DNA of 51,526 nucleotides from Nostoc sp. FACHB-892 (GTDB taxonomy: Bacteria > Cyanobacteriota > Cyanobacteriia > Cyanobacteriales > Nostocaceae): positions 1-51,526 of the forward strand of contig NZ_JACJTR010000042.1 in NCBI RefSeq assembly GCF_014698795.1, written 5' to 3'. Positions 32,734 to 42,005 of this stretch are shown here, one piece after another; position 1 is the first letter of the stretch; every line of letters starts with the position of its first letter. A program made the translations under genes and the position numbers. Under the pieces are notes generated by a model that ran no database searches, was not told the origin of the DNA, and saw only the letters and a program-made list of their open reading frames with translations.

Positions 32734-34818
32734 TTACAACCAATCATTGTCTTCTTCGTCATCCCAGTTATCTTGGTAACTGGGACGGGATTTGCGTGGC
32801 GCACGGCTTTGACTTTCATAAGAGGAAGAACGACTGTCTCGACTATAGTCTCTGCTATAGTCTTTACCGTAATCTCTGCCATAGTCCTTACTGTATGAAT
32901 CGCGTTCCCGATACGTATCTCTAGGAAAGTCGCGTTCTTTATCTTTATCACCAGTAAAGATGTCACGGATTGTACCAAACAAGTCGTCATCTTCATCTTC
33001 AGCATAAGTTTCCCTGACTTCCCGATTTAGCTCATAGAGAGCATCTTGCAAATCGGCGTAGGCTTGGTCAATACCGCGATCGCTATTTTCCTTAAGACTC
33101 TCTTTTAAGTCTCGGCAAATATTATCAATTCTTTGGCGGCGGTTTCGGGCAAACTGCATACCAAATTCTAGTGCTACTTCTCTAAGTTGCCGTTCTGCTT
33201 GGAAAATCAACGCCTCTGAACGAGTCCGCTTTTCTACCCGTTCTTTACGTTCGCGATCAACATCAGCGTATTTCTGAGCATCTTGAATCATCCGATTTAC
33301 TTCTGACTCGTTCAAGGTGGAAGCACCTTGAATAGTGATACTCTGCTCTCGCCCAGTGGTTCTATCTAAGGCTGTTACCTGTAAAATACCGTTAGCATCA
33401 ATATCAAATGACACTTGAACTTGGGGAATTCCTCGTGGTGCTGGTGGAATGCCATACAGCTTGAAACGTCCTAAAGACTTATTGTTTGCTGCCATTTCCC
33501 GTTCACCCTGGACTACGTGGATTTCCACAGTATTTTGGTTATTTTCGGAAGTGGAAAAAATATCAGAACGACGGACTGGGATGGTAGTATTGCGAGGAAT
33601 AAGTTTTTTCATTACGCCGCCGATGGTTTCCAATCCCATAGAAAGGGGTGTGACATCCAAAAGCAGCACATCTTTGAGTTCGCCTGCGAGAATTCCTGCT
33701 TGAATTGCTGCACCCACTCCCACTACTTCATCAGGGTTGACGTTTTCGTTAGGTTCTATGCCAATTAAGTCCCGTACTAGCTGCTTCACCATTGGCATTC
33801 GTGTAGAACCGCCAACTAACACCACTTCTTCAATGTCTCTAGATGAGAGTCCGGCATCTTTGAGGGCGCGTTTCACTGGTGTCCGCAATCGCCCCACCAA
33901 ATCACCACACAAGCCTTCAAATTGAGAACGCGTTAGACGAGTTTCCAGATGTTTGGGGCCTTCCTGATCAGCAGCAATAAAAGGTAAGTTAATTTCGGTG
34001 ACGCTGACAGCAGAAAGCTCAATTTTGGCTTTTTCCGCCGCTTCCATCAGACGTTGTAAAGATTGTCTCTCGCGTCTTAAATCTATCCCTTCGGCTTCCA
34101 GAAATTGCTCTGCTAGCCAATCTACTATTACTTTATCAAAGTCGTTACCACCAAGTTGCGTATCTCCACTGGTAGCTTTAACTTCAAATATGCCATCGCC
34201 TACTTCTAAAATTGACACGTCAAAAGTACCACCACCCAAGTCAAATACTAAGATAGTTTCCGTGTCACCCCGATCTAATCCATAAGCCAAAGATGCAGCA
34301 GTTGGTTCATTAAGAATCCGCAGCACCTCTAAACCGGCAATTCTGCCAGCATCGCGGGTTGCCTGCCGTTGAGAATCGTTAAAATAAGCGGGTACTGTAA
34401 TCACTGCCCCTGTTACCGGTTCACCCAAATAGCGACTAGCATCGTCTGCCAATTTCTTCAGCACCATTGCTGAAATTTCTTCTGGGGCGAAATCCTTGTT
34501 GAGACGCGGACAGGCAACTTTAATATTGCCTACTTCGTCCTTGCGGATGGTGTAGGGTACACGCTTGGAATCTGGACTAAGTTCGCCATACTTGCGCCCA
34601 ATGAAGCGTTTAACTGCGAAAAAAGTATTTTGTGGATTGAGGACGGTTTGCCGCCGTGCCATTTGCCCAACCACCCTTTCGCCTTCTTTGCTGAAACCAA
34701 CTACGGAGGGGGTTGTTCGCATTCCTTCTGCATTGGCAATCACCACCGGCTTGCCACCCTCCATAACGGCGACTACTGAGTTGGTTGTACCCAAGTCGAT
34801 GCCGACTACCTTGCCCAT
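32734..34818 (-). CDS. dnaK1: Hsp70 chaperone, DnaK1 type
   Basis: 694 residues. The nucleotide-binding domain has GIDLGTTNSVVAVMEGGKPV, ILNEPTAASLAYGLDRGDTE, VFDLGGGTFDVSILEV and VLVGGSTRMPMV; the substrate-binding domain follows from about 390. The features FAVKRFIGRKY, VACPRLNKDFAPEEISAMVL and length near 692 match cyanobacterial DnaK1 rather than the essential DnaK2 (about 635) or the membrane-linked DnaK3 (about 770). The last 70 residues are unusual: an Arg/Asp/Tyr-rich repeat (RDSYSKDYGRDYGKDYSRDY) ending in DNWDDEEDNDWL instead of the EEVD-like tail. AGGAGAAG lies upstream of the ATG. The downstream CbpA-like dnaJ is its likely partner. Confidence 0.93.
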   Translation of the reverse strand: MGKVVGIDLGTTNSVVAVMEGGKPVVIANAEGMRTTPSVVGFSKEGERVVGQMARRQTVLNPQNTFFAVKRFIGRKYGELSPDSKRVPYTIRKDEVGNIKVACPRLNKDFAPEEISAMVLKKLADDASRYLGEPVTGAVITVPAYFNDSQRQATRDAGRIAGLEVLRILNEPTAASLAYGLDRGDTETILVFDLGGGTFDVSILEVGDGIFEVKATSGDTQLGGNDFDKVIVDWLAEQFLEAEGIDLRRERQSLQRLMEAAEKAKIELSAVSVTEINLPFIAADQEGPKHLETRLTRSQFEGLCGDLVGRLRTPVKRALKDAGLSSRDIEEVVLVGGSTRMPMVKQLVRDLIGIEPNENVNPDEVVGVGAAIQAGILAGELKDVLLLDVTPLSMGLETIGGVMKKLIPRNTTIPVRRSDIFSTSENNQNTVEIHVVQGEREMAANNKSLGRFKLYGIPPAPRGIPQVQVSFDIDANGILQVTALDRTTGREQSITIQGASTLNESEVNRMIQDAQKYADVDRERKERVEKRTRSEALIFQAERQLREVALEFGMQFARNRRQRIDNICRDLKESLKENSDRGIDQAYADLQDALYELNREVRETYAEDEDDDLFGTIRDIFTGDKDKERDFPRDTYRERDSYSKDYGRDYGKDYSRDYSRDSRSSSYESQSRAPRKSRPSYQDNWDDEEDNDWL

Positions 34819-35130
34819 GCGTTACTCTTCTCCTAAAGTGTCTTATATATTTATTATGATTGGGCGGAACTACCTCTAGCTTTGTGCTATTGGATGAAAA
34901 CACCTCAATGGTATAATAGTCATCATTAAGGCAATAAGCTAAGAAGTTCAGCTAGAGCAGATAGTTGCAAGACTAGGATAGCATTGACGATGATTGGTAT
35001 GTCCAAGCACCCTCAATTCTTGTTATCCTTTCTATGTAGTGTATCTGCAAGTTTGTAAATGCACCTTAATGATACTTGCTTTGCTTGTTTGAGTGCCTGA
35101 AAACCTTAATATTGCCACTATTTTAACCAT
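34819..35130. other. Intergenic stretch between divergent dnaK1 and peptidase genes
   Basis: About 310 bases holding the dnaK1 promoter. No CIRCE palindrome (TTAGCACTC and its inverse) was seen. No gene or strong hairpin noted. Confidence 0.5.
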
Positions 35131-35979
35131 TTGAATTTAACAGAGCGATTACAAACTTCCCTAGCCGAGATTGCGCGAGAACGCGATCCTTACATGGCAA
35201 CGGCTGGACATTTTTTTGTCCAAGAATACATTCGCCAGCAATTTTCCCAATGGGGGAGTGTGGAAATCCACACCTTTGAAGTCAGGGGTAAAGCTTGTAA
35301 GAACTTGATATTAAATTTACCTTCCCAAGGGAGACAACAAAAAAAGGATTTGCTACCGATTTTAATTGGCGCTCATTATGATGGCGTTCCGGGAACAGTA
35401 GCGGCTGATGATAATGCCACGGGTGTGGCGGTGTTGCTGGAATTAGCCAGAAAGTTTGCTGCCCAAGCTGCAAGATATCCTTTAAGGCTAGTTGCTTTCG
35501 ACATGGAAGAATACGGCTTACTGGGTAGTGCCGATTATGCAGCCCTGTTGCACGAACAAAAGCAACAGCTACGCTTAATGATCTCCTTAGAAATGCTGGG
35601 TTATACCGATTCTACGCCTGGTTCCCAAAGTTATCCCCCTCCTCTGGAACGCTTCTACCCAGACAGAGGTGATTTCATTGCTTTAATTGGCAATTTACGG
35701 ACATTGCCTGACTTAATTGGCATGAGCCGTAATATTCGCAAAGCTGGCGTACCTACTCAATGGCTACCTGTGCCGAATCGAGGTTTAATAGTTCCCCAAA
35801 CCAGACTTAGCGATCATGCACCTTTTTGGGATTTGGGTTATCCGGCAATGATGGTTACAGATACGGCATTCTTACGAAATCCCCATTATCACAAAGCTAG
35901 TGATGCGATCGCTACCTTAGATTTAAATTTTCTTACTGGTGTATGTGAAGGGTTAGAAATTGCAATTCGGCGGTTGTGA
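35131..35979 (+). CDS. M28-family zinc peptidase
   Basis: 282 residues from a TTG at 35131, no better in-frame start near. The M28 zinc-aminopeptidase core is complete: LIGAHYDGVPGTVAADDNAT gives the first His and the bridging Asp, AFDMEEYGLLGSADYA the catalytic and ligand Glu residues, LEMLGY the next ligand region and SDHAPFWDLGYPAMMVTDTA the last His. Family members remove N-terminal amino acids, or, in relatives of glutaminyl cyclase, cyclise N-terminal Gln. No signal peptide is visible, so it is probably cytoplasmic. Monocistronic; the repeat at 36028 follows. Confidence 0.9.
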   Translation: MNLTERLQTSLAEIARERDPYMATAGHFFVQEYIRQQFSQWGSVEIHTFEVRGKACKNLILNLPSQGRQQKKDLLPILIGAHYDGVPGTVAADDNATGVAVLLELARKFAAQAARYPLRLVAFDMEEYGLLGSADYAALLHEQKQQLRLMISLEMLGYTDSTPGSQSYPPPLERFYPDRGDFIALIGNLRTLPDLIGMSRNIRKAGVPTQWLPVPNRGLIVPQTRLSDHAPFWDLGYPAMMVTDTAFLRNPHYHKASDAIATLDLNFLTGVCEGLEIAIRRL

Positions 35980-36027
35980 AAATATTTAGATATGTCCAAA
36001 AATTAAATATGCATGATCCAGAACCCT

Positions 36028-36056
36028 TGTAGAGACGTAGCAGTGCTACGTCTCTA
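36028..36056. repeat. Dispersed hairpin repeat (GTAGAGACGTAGCA)
   Basis: GTAGAGACGTAGCA and TGCTACGTCTCTAC are exact inverse complements around one G. It is followed by ATTCTTTTTG, so it can also end transcription from the M28 gene. Confidence 0.85.
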
Positions 36057-36153
36057 CATTCTTTTTGCCCAATCCCCATTCCCCAATTCCTAATCCAGTT
36101 GTTACCAATTACCACTTTGCGACTATGAGGATTGTACGAATTAACACGAAACA

Positions 36154-37740
36154 ATGGGGCTAATGAATGCCAAGATCAAAAAAGGATGCCCCAAGAATAT
36201 TAAAAGTACTATGCCAGAATTACACCAATCAATTGCCCAGCATTATCACGAACGGACTAAATACGATCCTGAGACTCTCGCCTCTAAAAGTCAGCAGTTA
36301 GACTGGGCTAAACAGCCAGTACCTTTCAAAGAGTACAAAATTGGCTCTACTTTTGATCTCAAACCCTATATCCAAGAAAAAGCAGAAGGTGCTAATAACC
36401 CAGATGCTCAATGGTGGCAAAGACTTTCCCGGTTGCTATTTCGCAGCTATGGATTGACGGCGAGAATGCCTTCTATGGGTAGTGCTGTGTATTTACGTGC
36501 TGCTCCCAGTGCAGGCGGATTATACCCGGCTGAGGTATATGTGGTTTCTCGTGGCACGGCGTTATTGCCACCTGGTCTATATAACTACCAGTGTCGGACT
36601 CATTCTCTCATGCATTATTGGGAAAGTGATGTTTGGCAAAATCTCCAAGCGGCTTGTTTCTGGCATCCTTCCCTAGAAAATACCCAACTTGCAATTATTG
36701 TGACTGCGGTTTTCTATCGTTCTGCGTGGCGCTATGAAGATCGGGCTTATCGGCGGATTTTTCTAGATACGGGGCACCTGTTGGGCAATATCGAGTTAGC
36801 TGGTGCGATTACTGACTATCGCCCCCATTTAATCGGCGGTTTTGTGGATGAATTGGTAAACGATCTGCTTTATATTGATCCGCAACAAGAAGGTGCGATC
36901 GCTGTCTTACCTCTGGCAGACTTGTTAGATGTCAATCAAAATTTACCATTAGGATGTACTGCTTTACCTTCCACCACCGAAACCAGTTATCCCCAAATTC
37001 CCGATGGGGAATTGCTGACATATTTCCATCAATACACCCAGATCCAATCAGGTGTAACTGGCAATCTCAATCTACCAACTATCAAACAAGAAAAATCTTT
37101 GGAGGATAAATATAACTTTCCTTTCTGTTTGAAAATTCCCACCACCACTGCGCCTATAGATTGGGGACAAAAGCTGTCAGAACTGGAAATTACTATGTAT
37201 AAGCGACGCTCTACCCGCGCTTATAATGGTGATGATTTAAATTTTGATGAATTGAAAGGTTTACTCGATTTCACTTACCAACCGCAAAATTACATTGACC
37301 AAAGTTTAGATATTTCTCCAGACTACTTTGATTTGAATTTAATAGAAACATTTATTGCTGTTTGCGGAGTCAAAGGATTGGATGCAGGTTGTTATTATTA
37401 CGCACCCAAAGCCCAAGAATTACGCCAAATTCGCTTTAAAAACTTTCGGCGAGAGTTACATTTTCTCTGTTTGGGGCAAGAATTAGGACGGGATGCAGCA
37501 GCAGTATTGTTTCATACAGCTGATCTGAAAGCTGCGATCGCACAATATGGCGATCGCGTTTACCGTTACTTACACATGGATGCCGGACATTTGGGACAGC
37601 GCCTGAATTTAGCTGCAATGCGCCTAAATGTAGGCGTTAGTGGTATTGGTGGTTTCTTTGATGATCAAGTCAATGAAGTTTTGGGTATTCCTGCTGATGA
37701 AGCTGTTCTATATATCACCACGCTGGGACGGCCAAGATAG
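36154..37740 (+). CDS. SagB/ThcOx-like oxidoreductase with two nitroreductase-like halves
   Basis: Up to 528 residues; an internal ATG at 36211 (MPELHQSIAQHYHERTKYDP) is a plausible true start since the family N-terminus begins there. The first half has RLLFRSYGLTARM, LRAAPSAGGLYPAEVYVVSR and AGAITDYRPHLIGGFVDELV. The second half repeats the fold with YKRRSTRAYNGDDLNFDELK, KGLDAGCYYYAPKAQELRQI and HLGQRLNLAAMRLNVGVSGI then GFFDDQVNEVLGI. SagB-type enzymes are FMN-dependent dehydrogenases that oxidise azolines in thiazole/oxazole-modified peptides, but many stand-alone cyanobacterial copies have no peptide cluster. No precursor peptide or YcaO gene is adjacent here. Confidence 0.87.
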   Translation: MGLMNAKIKKGCPKNIKSTMPELHQSIAQHYHERTKYDPETLASKSQQLDWAKQPVPFKEYKIGSTFDLKPYIQEKAEGANNPDAQWWQRLSRLLFRSYGLTARMPSMGSAVYLRAAPSAGGLYPAEVYVVSRGTALLPPGLYNYQCRTHSLMHYWESDVWQNLQAACFWHPSLENTQLAIIVTAVFYRSAWRYEDRAYRRIFLDTGHLLGNIELAGAITDYRPHLIGGFVDELVNDLLYIDPQQEGAIAVLPLADLLDVNQNLPLGCTALPSTTETSYPQIPDGELLTYFHQYTQIQSGVTGNLNLPTIKQEKSLEDKYNFPFCLKIPTTTAPIDWGQKLSELEITMYKRRSTRAYNGDDLNFDELKGLLDFTYQPQNYIDQSLDISPDYFDLNLIETFIAVCGVKGLDAGCYYYAPKAQELRQIRFKNFRRELHFLCLGQELGRDAAAVLFHTADLKAAIAQYGDRVYRYLHMDAGHLGQRLNLAAMRLNVGVSGIGGFFDDQVNEVLGIPADEAVLYITTLGRPR

Positions 37741-37857
37741 AAATAATCTGGAGGCACAAAGAATGCAAAGAGTTTCTTTCTGTGTTCTTTGCGTCTGTGT
37801 ACAAGTGGTATTTGCTTAGTGTAAACTATCAGACATACTTTACACTACTAGATTGCT

Positions 37858-39681
37858 ATGAAAATTGAACCAACATATACCTCTGTGGGAAGTCTCTTTG
37901 AGTACAGGCCCATGTTTTTTATTCCTAAGTATCAAAGAGCTTATGCATGGAGTTCCGAATCAGTAGAGGACTTTATAAAAGATTTAAAGAACTGCTTTAA
38001 TAGAAGAAAATCAAATTCCCCTGTTAATCATTTCTTCGGAGGGGTACTTTGTGTCAGATATTCTGTTGGAGGAACAGTAAATCAACATGAATATGAAATT
38101 ATTGATGGACAGCAGAGAATAGCAACTTTTACTATATTAGTATCTTGTCTAATCAAGATATATGAGGACTTAAAAAAACAAGCTGAAAAATCTGGTAGCT
38201 CTGATAATAAAATTATACTCGATAGTCGAATTAAACTTATTTCTGAAAGATTTATAGAGTTTAGCCAAGAAGTTCAAAGAAAGATAAATTCTGTAGAAGT
38301 TTTAAGGCTATCAATAGTAGATCACCCGTTTTACAAAGAACTGATTAGAGGCAGAAAATCATCAGTTTTACGAGATTCTCATAACAGAATTTTATCTGCA
38401 TATACGGCTTTAGATAAAGCTGTGAGAGACATTATTGATAGTTCTACATTAGAAGGCAAAATGGATAATGTTGAAATTATTCAAAATATTATAGATATTG
38501 ATTTTACAATACTATATATGGTTACTGATAGTAAAGAAGATGCCTTCCGTTTATTTCAAGTTATTAATGATAGGGGAACTAATTTAACAGTAGGAGACTT
38601 ATTAAAAGCAAAAACTTTAGAAATTGTAGAAGGTTTTAATCAGTATCAGGATAAAGTTGAAGTCTTATGGAATAATATCCTTGCAGATCCTCCATCGGAT
38701 ACAGAAAAATATTTGAATTGGATTTACGAATCTTACCAGGGTAACAGGGCTAGGCAAGATTCTCTCTTTGATCTATTTCTCGATAAATTTTTTCCTCAGC
38801 ATAAAAATCATAAAACAGAGAATTTTAAAGAAGATGAGGTTATAGAAGTACATACAAAACTAAATAATATACATGATGACATCAAAAGCTGTAGGCTACT
38901 AGTTGAAGGACAATGGCTTTACGAAGTGAAACAGCCTATTATGAGTTGGGATAGAACTCGTTTAAATCTTCTTTTGAAAGAACTGGATCATGAATTATCT
39001 GTCCCATTATTTTTAGCTGCATCCAAGCTTGATCATAAACGTTTTGCAGAAATAGTACAGATTTTAGAAAAGGTCTTCTTCCGCTACAAAATAATATGCA
39101 ACCAACATGTGACTCCCCTAAAAACTATTTATTATCAGGAGTTACTTGAAATTAGACAAAATCCCGATTCCTATAATGCATCAAGCTTGAGGCAAAAGTT
39201 ACGGCGACTAATAGATGATAAAGCACCAGAACGTGTATTTAAAACTAATCTTGAGACTCTTGAATATAGAGATTCAGGTGGTAGCAATAAGCCACTAAAA
39301 TACTTTTTAATGGCAGTTGAATATTACTACCAATGGTATAAGAATGGTGCTGTAGGAAATCCCGAATGTGTTGACAAAAGTAGAGTCTATGACTTTGCTG
39401 GCACATCGATCGAACATATATATCCACAAAACGCAGAGAAAAGTTTTTTAGATTCTAATCTAGAACCTCTGAAAAATACGTTGGGAAACCTTACCATTTT
39501 AGACCCTGCACAAAATACTTATGGTGGAAATGATACCTTCGTTCAAAAAATACCACTTTATCAAGCTTCATCTATGTTATTGAATAGAGATATAGCAGTG
39601 CAAACAAATTGGACTCAGCAAGAAATAAACAATCATAAAAATTTACTCGTAGATGTTGCTATCAAGATTTTTTATCCATAA
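37858..39681 (+). CDS. DUF262/DUF1524 (GmrSD-like) nuclease, putative defence protein
   Basis: 607 residues. The N-terminal DUF262 ParB-like domain (about 8-250) has FFIPKYQRAYAWSSESVEDF, HFFGGVLCVRY and YEIIDGQQRIATFTILVSCL with the DGQQR motif that binds or hydrolyses nucleotide. FRLFQVINDRGTNLTVGDLL follows. The C-terminal DUF1524 domain has the HNH-like TSIEHIYPQNAE (His about 520) and LGNLTILDPAQNTYGGN. GmrS and GmrD domains together cut glucosyl-5-hydroxymethylcytosine phage DNA (type IV restriction), and single-chain versions like this occur widely in defence islands. The DNA is more AT-rich than its neighbours, which suggests transfer. Confidence 0.9.
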   Translation: MKIEPTYTSVGSLFEYRPMFFIPKYQRAYAWSSESVEDFIKDLKNCFNRRKSNSPVNHFFGGVLCVRYSVGGTVNQHEYEIIDGQQRIATFTILVSCLIKIYEDLKKQAEKSGSSDNKIILDSRIKLISERFIEFSQEVQRKINSVEVLRLSIVDHPFYKELIRGRKSSVLRDSHNRILSAYTALDKAVRDIIDSSTLEGKMDNVEIIQNIIDIDFTILYMVTDSKEDAFRLFQVINDRGTNLTVGDLLKAKTLEIVEGFNQYQDKVEVLWNNILADPPSDTEKYLNWIYESYQGNRARQDSLFDLFLDKFFPQHKNHKTENFKEDEVIEVHTKLNNIHDDIKSCRLLVEGQWLYEVKQPIMSWDRTRLNLLLKELDHELSVPLFLAASKLDHKRFAEIVQILEKVFFRYKIICNQHVTPLKTIYYQELLEIRQNPDSYNASSLRQKLRRLIDDKAPERVFKTNLETLEYRDSGGSNKPLKYFLMAVEYYYQWYKNGAVGNPECVDKSRVYDFAGTSIEHIYPQNAEKSFLDSNLEPLKNTLGNLTILDPAQNTYGGNDTFVQKIPLYQASSMLLNRDIAVQTNWTQQEINNHKNLLVDVAIKIFYP

Positions 39682-39773
39682 ATGATAAGCTGTTCAGCAT
39701 TGAAGTTGCAAATTTAAGGCAGAATCACAAAAATTGCACATTTTACAAACATTTAATTATATTTTCAGATTAA

Positions 39774-40007
39774 CGATTTGCCACAAACCCCCTTGTAACA
39801 TCAAATCATTATTTCCGCTTTTATGCAGGTGTTCCTCTAATTACCTCTAACGGCTTTGCATTAGGTAGTCTTTGTGTAATTGATTTTGCACCGCGAAATT
39901 TGACTGTTAAAGAGCAAGTAGCCTTACAACAGTTGGCAGGGCAAGGAATTAGGTATATAGAGGATTTAAGAGAAAGGTACTCTAACTTAGATTTTTCTGG
40001 ACAATAG
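39774..40007 (+). pseudogene. GAF-domain C-terminal remnant
   Basis: After an in-frame TAA at 39771 the frame reads RFATNPLVTSNHYFRFYAGV then PLITSNGFALGSLCVIDFAP and RNLTVKEQVALQQLAGQGIR, ending DLRERYSNLDFSGQ at the TAG 40005-40007. This is the second half of a GAF domain of the signalling-protein type (YFRFYAGVPL, G.ALGSLCVID). There is no start codon near and the first half is missing, so it is what is left of a sensor gene. It sits between the DUF262 nuclease and trhO, perhaps a casualty of the nuclease insertion. Confidence 0.8.
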
Positions 40008-40009
40008 CA

Positions 40010-40927
40010 TTAACTTACATCGTGATTTTTAGAATTAACAACTTGGGTTTGGTAGTGCCGCCATTTTTCTTGCTGACGCGCTCTTTTCTCCTCAGTGAGG
40101 CTATCAAAACAATAGGGGCAGGAGATACCTTGCTCATACTTTGAAGACACCTTATCTTCCTCAGAAATCGGACGCCCACAACAGAAACATAACTCATAAC
40201 TTCCTTCCTCTAACCCATGACTGACAGCTACACGCTCGTCAAAGACAAAACATTCCCCTTCCCATAAACTTTCCTGTGCTGGAACTTCTTGTAAATACTT
40301 GAGAATGCCGCCCTTGAGATGATAGACTTCTGCAAAGCCTTGAGCAAGCATGAAAGATGAAGCTTTTTCACAGCGAATGCCACCCGTACAAAACAGAGCA
40401 ACCTTTTTATGTTTACTTGGGTCAAGGTGGTGTAGCACATAATCGGGAAATTCCCGGAATGAGTGAGTTTGCGGATTTTCTGCTCCTTGGAAAGTACCGA
40501 TATTCACCTCATAATCATTACGGGTATCAATAACGGTTACTTCTGGATCACAAATCAAATCATTCCATTCTTGGGGACTTACATAAGTGCCAACTTGTTC
40601 ATTTGGGTCAATTTCAGGCAATCCCAGAGTAACAATTTCTTGCTTCAACCGCACCTTCATGCGCTCAAAGGGTGGGGTTTCAGTATGGGACTCTTTGTAT
40701 TCTAAGTCTGCTAGACGAGGATCAGTACGCAGAAACCTGAGAACAGAATCAATCGCCTGACGCGAACCCGCAATTGTACCGTTAATACCTTCTTGTGCCA
40801 GCAAAATTGTCCCCTTCACACCTTGTGCTTGGCAGTAAGAAAGTAAAGGATCTCGTTTCTCGGCAAAATCTGGCAACTTGACAAATTTATACAGTGCTGC
40901 AACAACTTGGATATTTTCTGGCTTCAT
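40010..40927 (-). CDS. trhO: tRNA uridine 5-oxyacetic acid-pathway hydroxylase, rhodanese family
   Basis: 305 residues from the ATG at 40927 (MKPENIQVVAALYKFV); the frame extends to 40984 but the family starts here. N-terminal acylphosphatase-like domain (VVAALYKFVKLPDFAEKRDP, GTILLAQEGINGTIAG), then a rhodanese domain (VIDTRNDYEVNIGTFQGAEN) with the catalytic Cys in ALFCTGGIRCEKASSFML, and a C-terminal Cys-rich segment ELCFCCGRPISEEDK and SCPYC, a probable zinc site. TrhO (formerly YceA) hydroxylates U34 of certain tRNAs with oxygen. It is divergent from the tRNA-Ala gene 71 bases away. Confidence 0.93.
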   Translation of the reverse strand: MKPENIQVVAALYKFVKLPDFAEKRDPLLSYCQAQGVKGTILLAQEGINGTIAGSRQAIDSVLRFLRTDPRLADLEYKESHTETPPFERMKVRLKQEIVTLGLPEIDPNEQVGTYVSPQEWNDLICDPEVTVIDTRNDYEVNIGTFQGAENPQTHSFREFPDYVLHHLDPSKHKKVALFCTGGIRCEKASSFMLAQGFAEVYHLKGGILKYLQEVPAQESLWEGECFVFDERVAVSHGLEEGSYELCFCCGRPISEEDKVSSKYEQGISCPYCFDSLTEEKRARQQEKWRHYQTQVVNSKNHDVS

Positions 40928-40998
40928 CCCTTTGGTAATTGAACAATATAAGTTACAATAACAACGGCAACCAAAGTTACCCACTATTTTAATTTTAT

Positions 40999-41071
40999 GG
41001 GGGTTTAGCTCAGTTGGTAGAGCGCCTGCTTTGCAAGCAGGATGTCAGCGGTTCGAGTCCGCTAACCTCCA
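40999..41071 (+). tRNA. tRNA-Ala, anticodon TGC
   Basis: 73 bases fold as a full cloverleaf: acceptor GGGGGTT with AACCTCC (one G-T), D arm GCTC/GAGC with AGTTGGTA, anticodon arm CCTGC-TTTGCAA-GCAGG with TGC, a five-base variable loop, T arm AGCGG-TTCGAGT-CCGCT and discriminator A. CCA is not encoded. It decodes GCN codons. It stands alone, outside an rRNA operon. Confidence 0.97.
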
Positions 41072-41477
41072 TTACATTAGATGTAATTTATCTTACATTT
41101 GCTATGTCTACATCAACTCGTCGCGGCGAGGAGTTCCCCACCATACCTTATGTTAGTGGCGGGAGGAACGCAGCTCCGGTACTGGGGACTGGGGACTGGG
41201 AAACATCCCAAAATTTGGGAGGTGTCAGAGCAACTACCATAATTTTTTATTTTATAACCCAATAAAGAGTACCTAATCCCCAATCCCCAGTCCCTTTTAC
41301 TCAAACCCTATTCCTTATGAAGTAATGGAGTTATTTTACTTTGTAGGCAATGGACATTTAGTTTACTTATTGGGAGCAAAATGTGCGGCGATTAAGTATT
41401 GCTACAATAAACGTCTTAGTTGGCATCATTAAAAACTACTCAATCAAAGTTTGGGTTCTACCTACTTAGGGGGTTGT
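41072..41477. other. Intergenic stretch with heptamer-type repeats
   Basis: About 400 bases after the tRNA with no gene. ACTGGGG occurs in three consecutive 7-base units (41181-41201, last unit ACTGGGA). CCCCAATCCCCAGTCCC near 41279-41295 is its inverse partner, so a long imperfect hairpin is possible. Confidence 0.6.
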
Positions 41478-41924
41478 TTGAAAAAGCGTCCATTGGGGTT
41501 AGTGGCAATTGTTCTCTACAAATCATTTGTCGCGTTGCTGCTTATGGTTACTTCACTCACTTTATTATTGGCATTAAAAAATTATCACACTCTAGAGATG
41601 TTTTCAAAAAATTATGTTTTAGAAGGTAAATCGATAATTATTAATTGGCTTTTAAAAGAAGTTCTCAACTTAAATCCCCGAACCTTAGCATTTAGCGGCA
41701 TTGGAGCAGGTGTCTATGCTATTGTTACTAGTATCGAAGCCGTTGGTTTATGGTACGAAAAGCGTTGGGCACATATCTTAGTATTGGGACTTGTCGGCAT
41801 TAGTATTCCACCAGAGATTTATGAATTAATTCGGGGAATATCTGTTATAAAAATATTGATTTTTTTGTTGAACTTAGCAGTCCTTGGCTATTTACTCCGC
41901 AATTTTCCTAAACATCCAAATTAA
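41478..41924 (+). CDS. DUF2127 membrane protein
   Basis: 148 residues from a TTG at 41478, with AGGGGG a few bases upstream; the frame extends to a TTG at 41451. It starts LKKRPLGLVAIVLYKSFVAL, with helices at about 8-32, 67-90, 98-117 and 124-140. The blocks FSGIGAGVYAIVTSIEAVGL then WYEKRWAHILVLGLVGISIP and PEIYELIRG mark the DUF2127 family of small integral membrane proteins, function unknown. The acyltransferase gene follows 81 bases later on the same strand, possibly in one transcript. Confidence 0.8.
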   Translation: MKKRPLGLVAIVLYKSFVALLLMVTSLTLLLALKNYHTLEMFSKNYVLEGKSIIINWLLKEVLNLNPRTLAFSGIGAGVYAIVTSIEAVGLWYEKRWAHILVLGLVGISIPPEIYELIRGISVIKILIFLLNLAVLGYLLRNFPKHPN

Positions 41925-42005
41925 TTTTTTCTTTGATTCTTTGGGTCAACACAAAACTAAGACCGCACGTTGTACAATCGCTAGAAATACAATCTGGAGA
42001 GCGAC

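Noticed and set aside
33449..34903. Several open frames antisense to dnaK1
   Set aside because: They are mirror frames of a strongly codon-biased gene.
34819..35130. CIRCE operator upstream of dnaK1
   Set aside because: No TTAGCACTC with inverse partner nine bases away was found.
41014..41265. 83-residue ORF starting inside tRNA-Ala
   Set aside because: Its first 58 bases are the tRNA and the rest is heptamer repeat.
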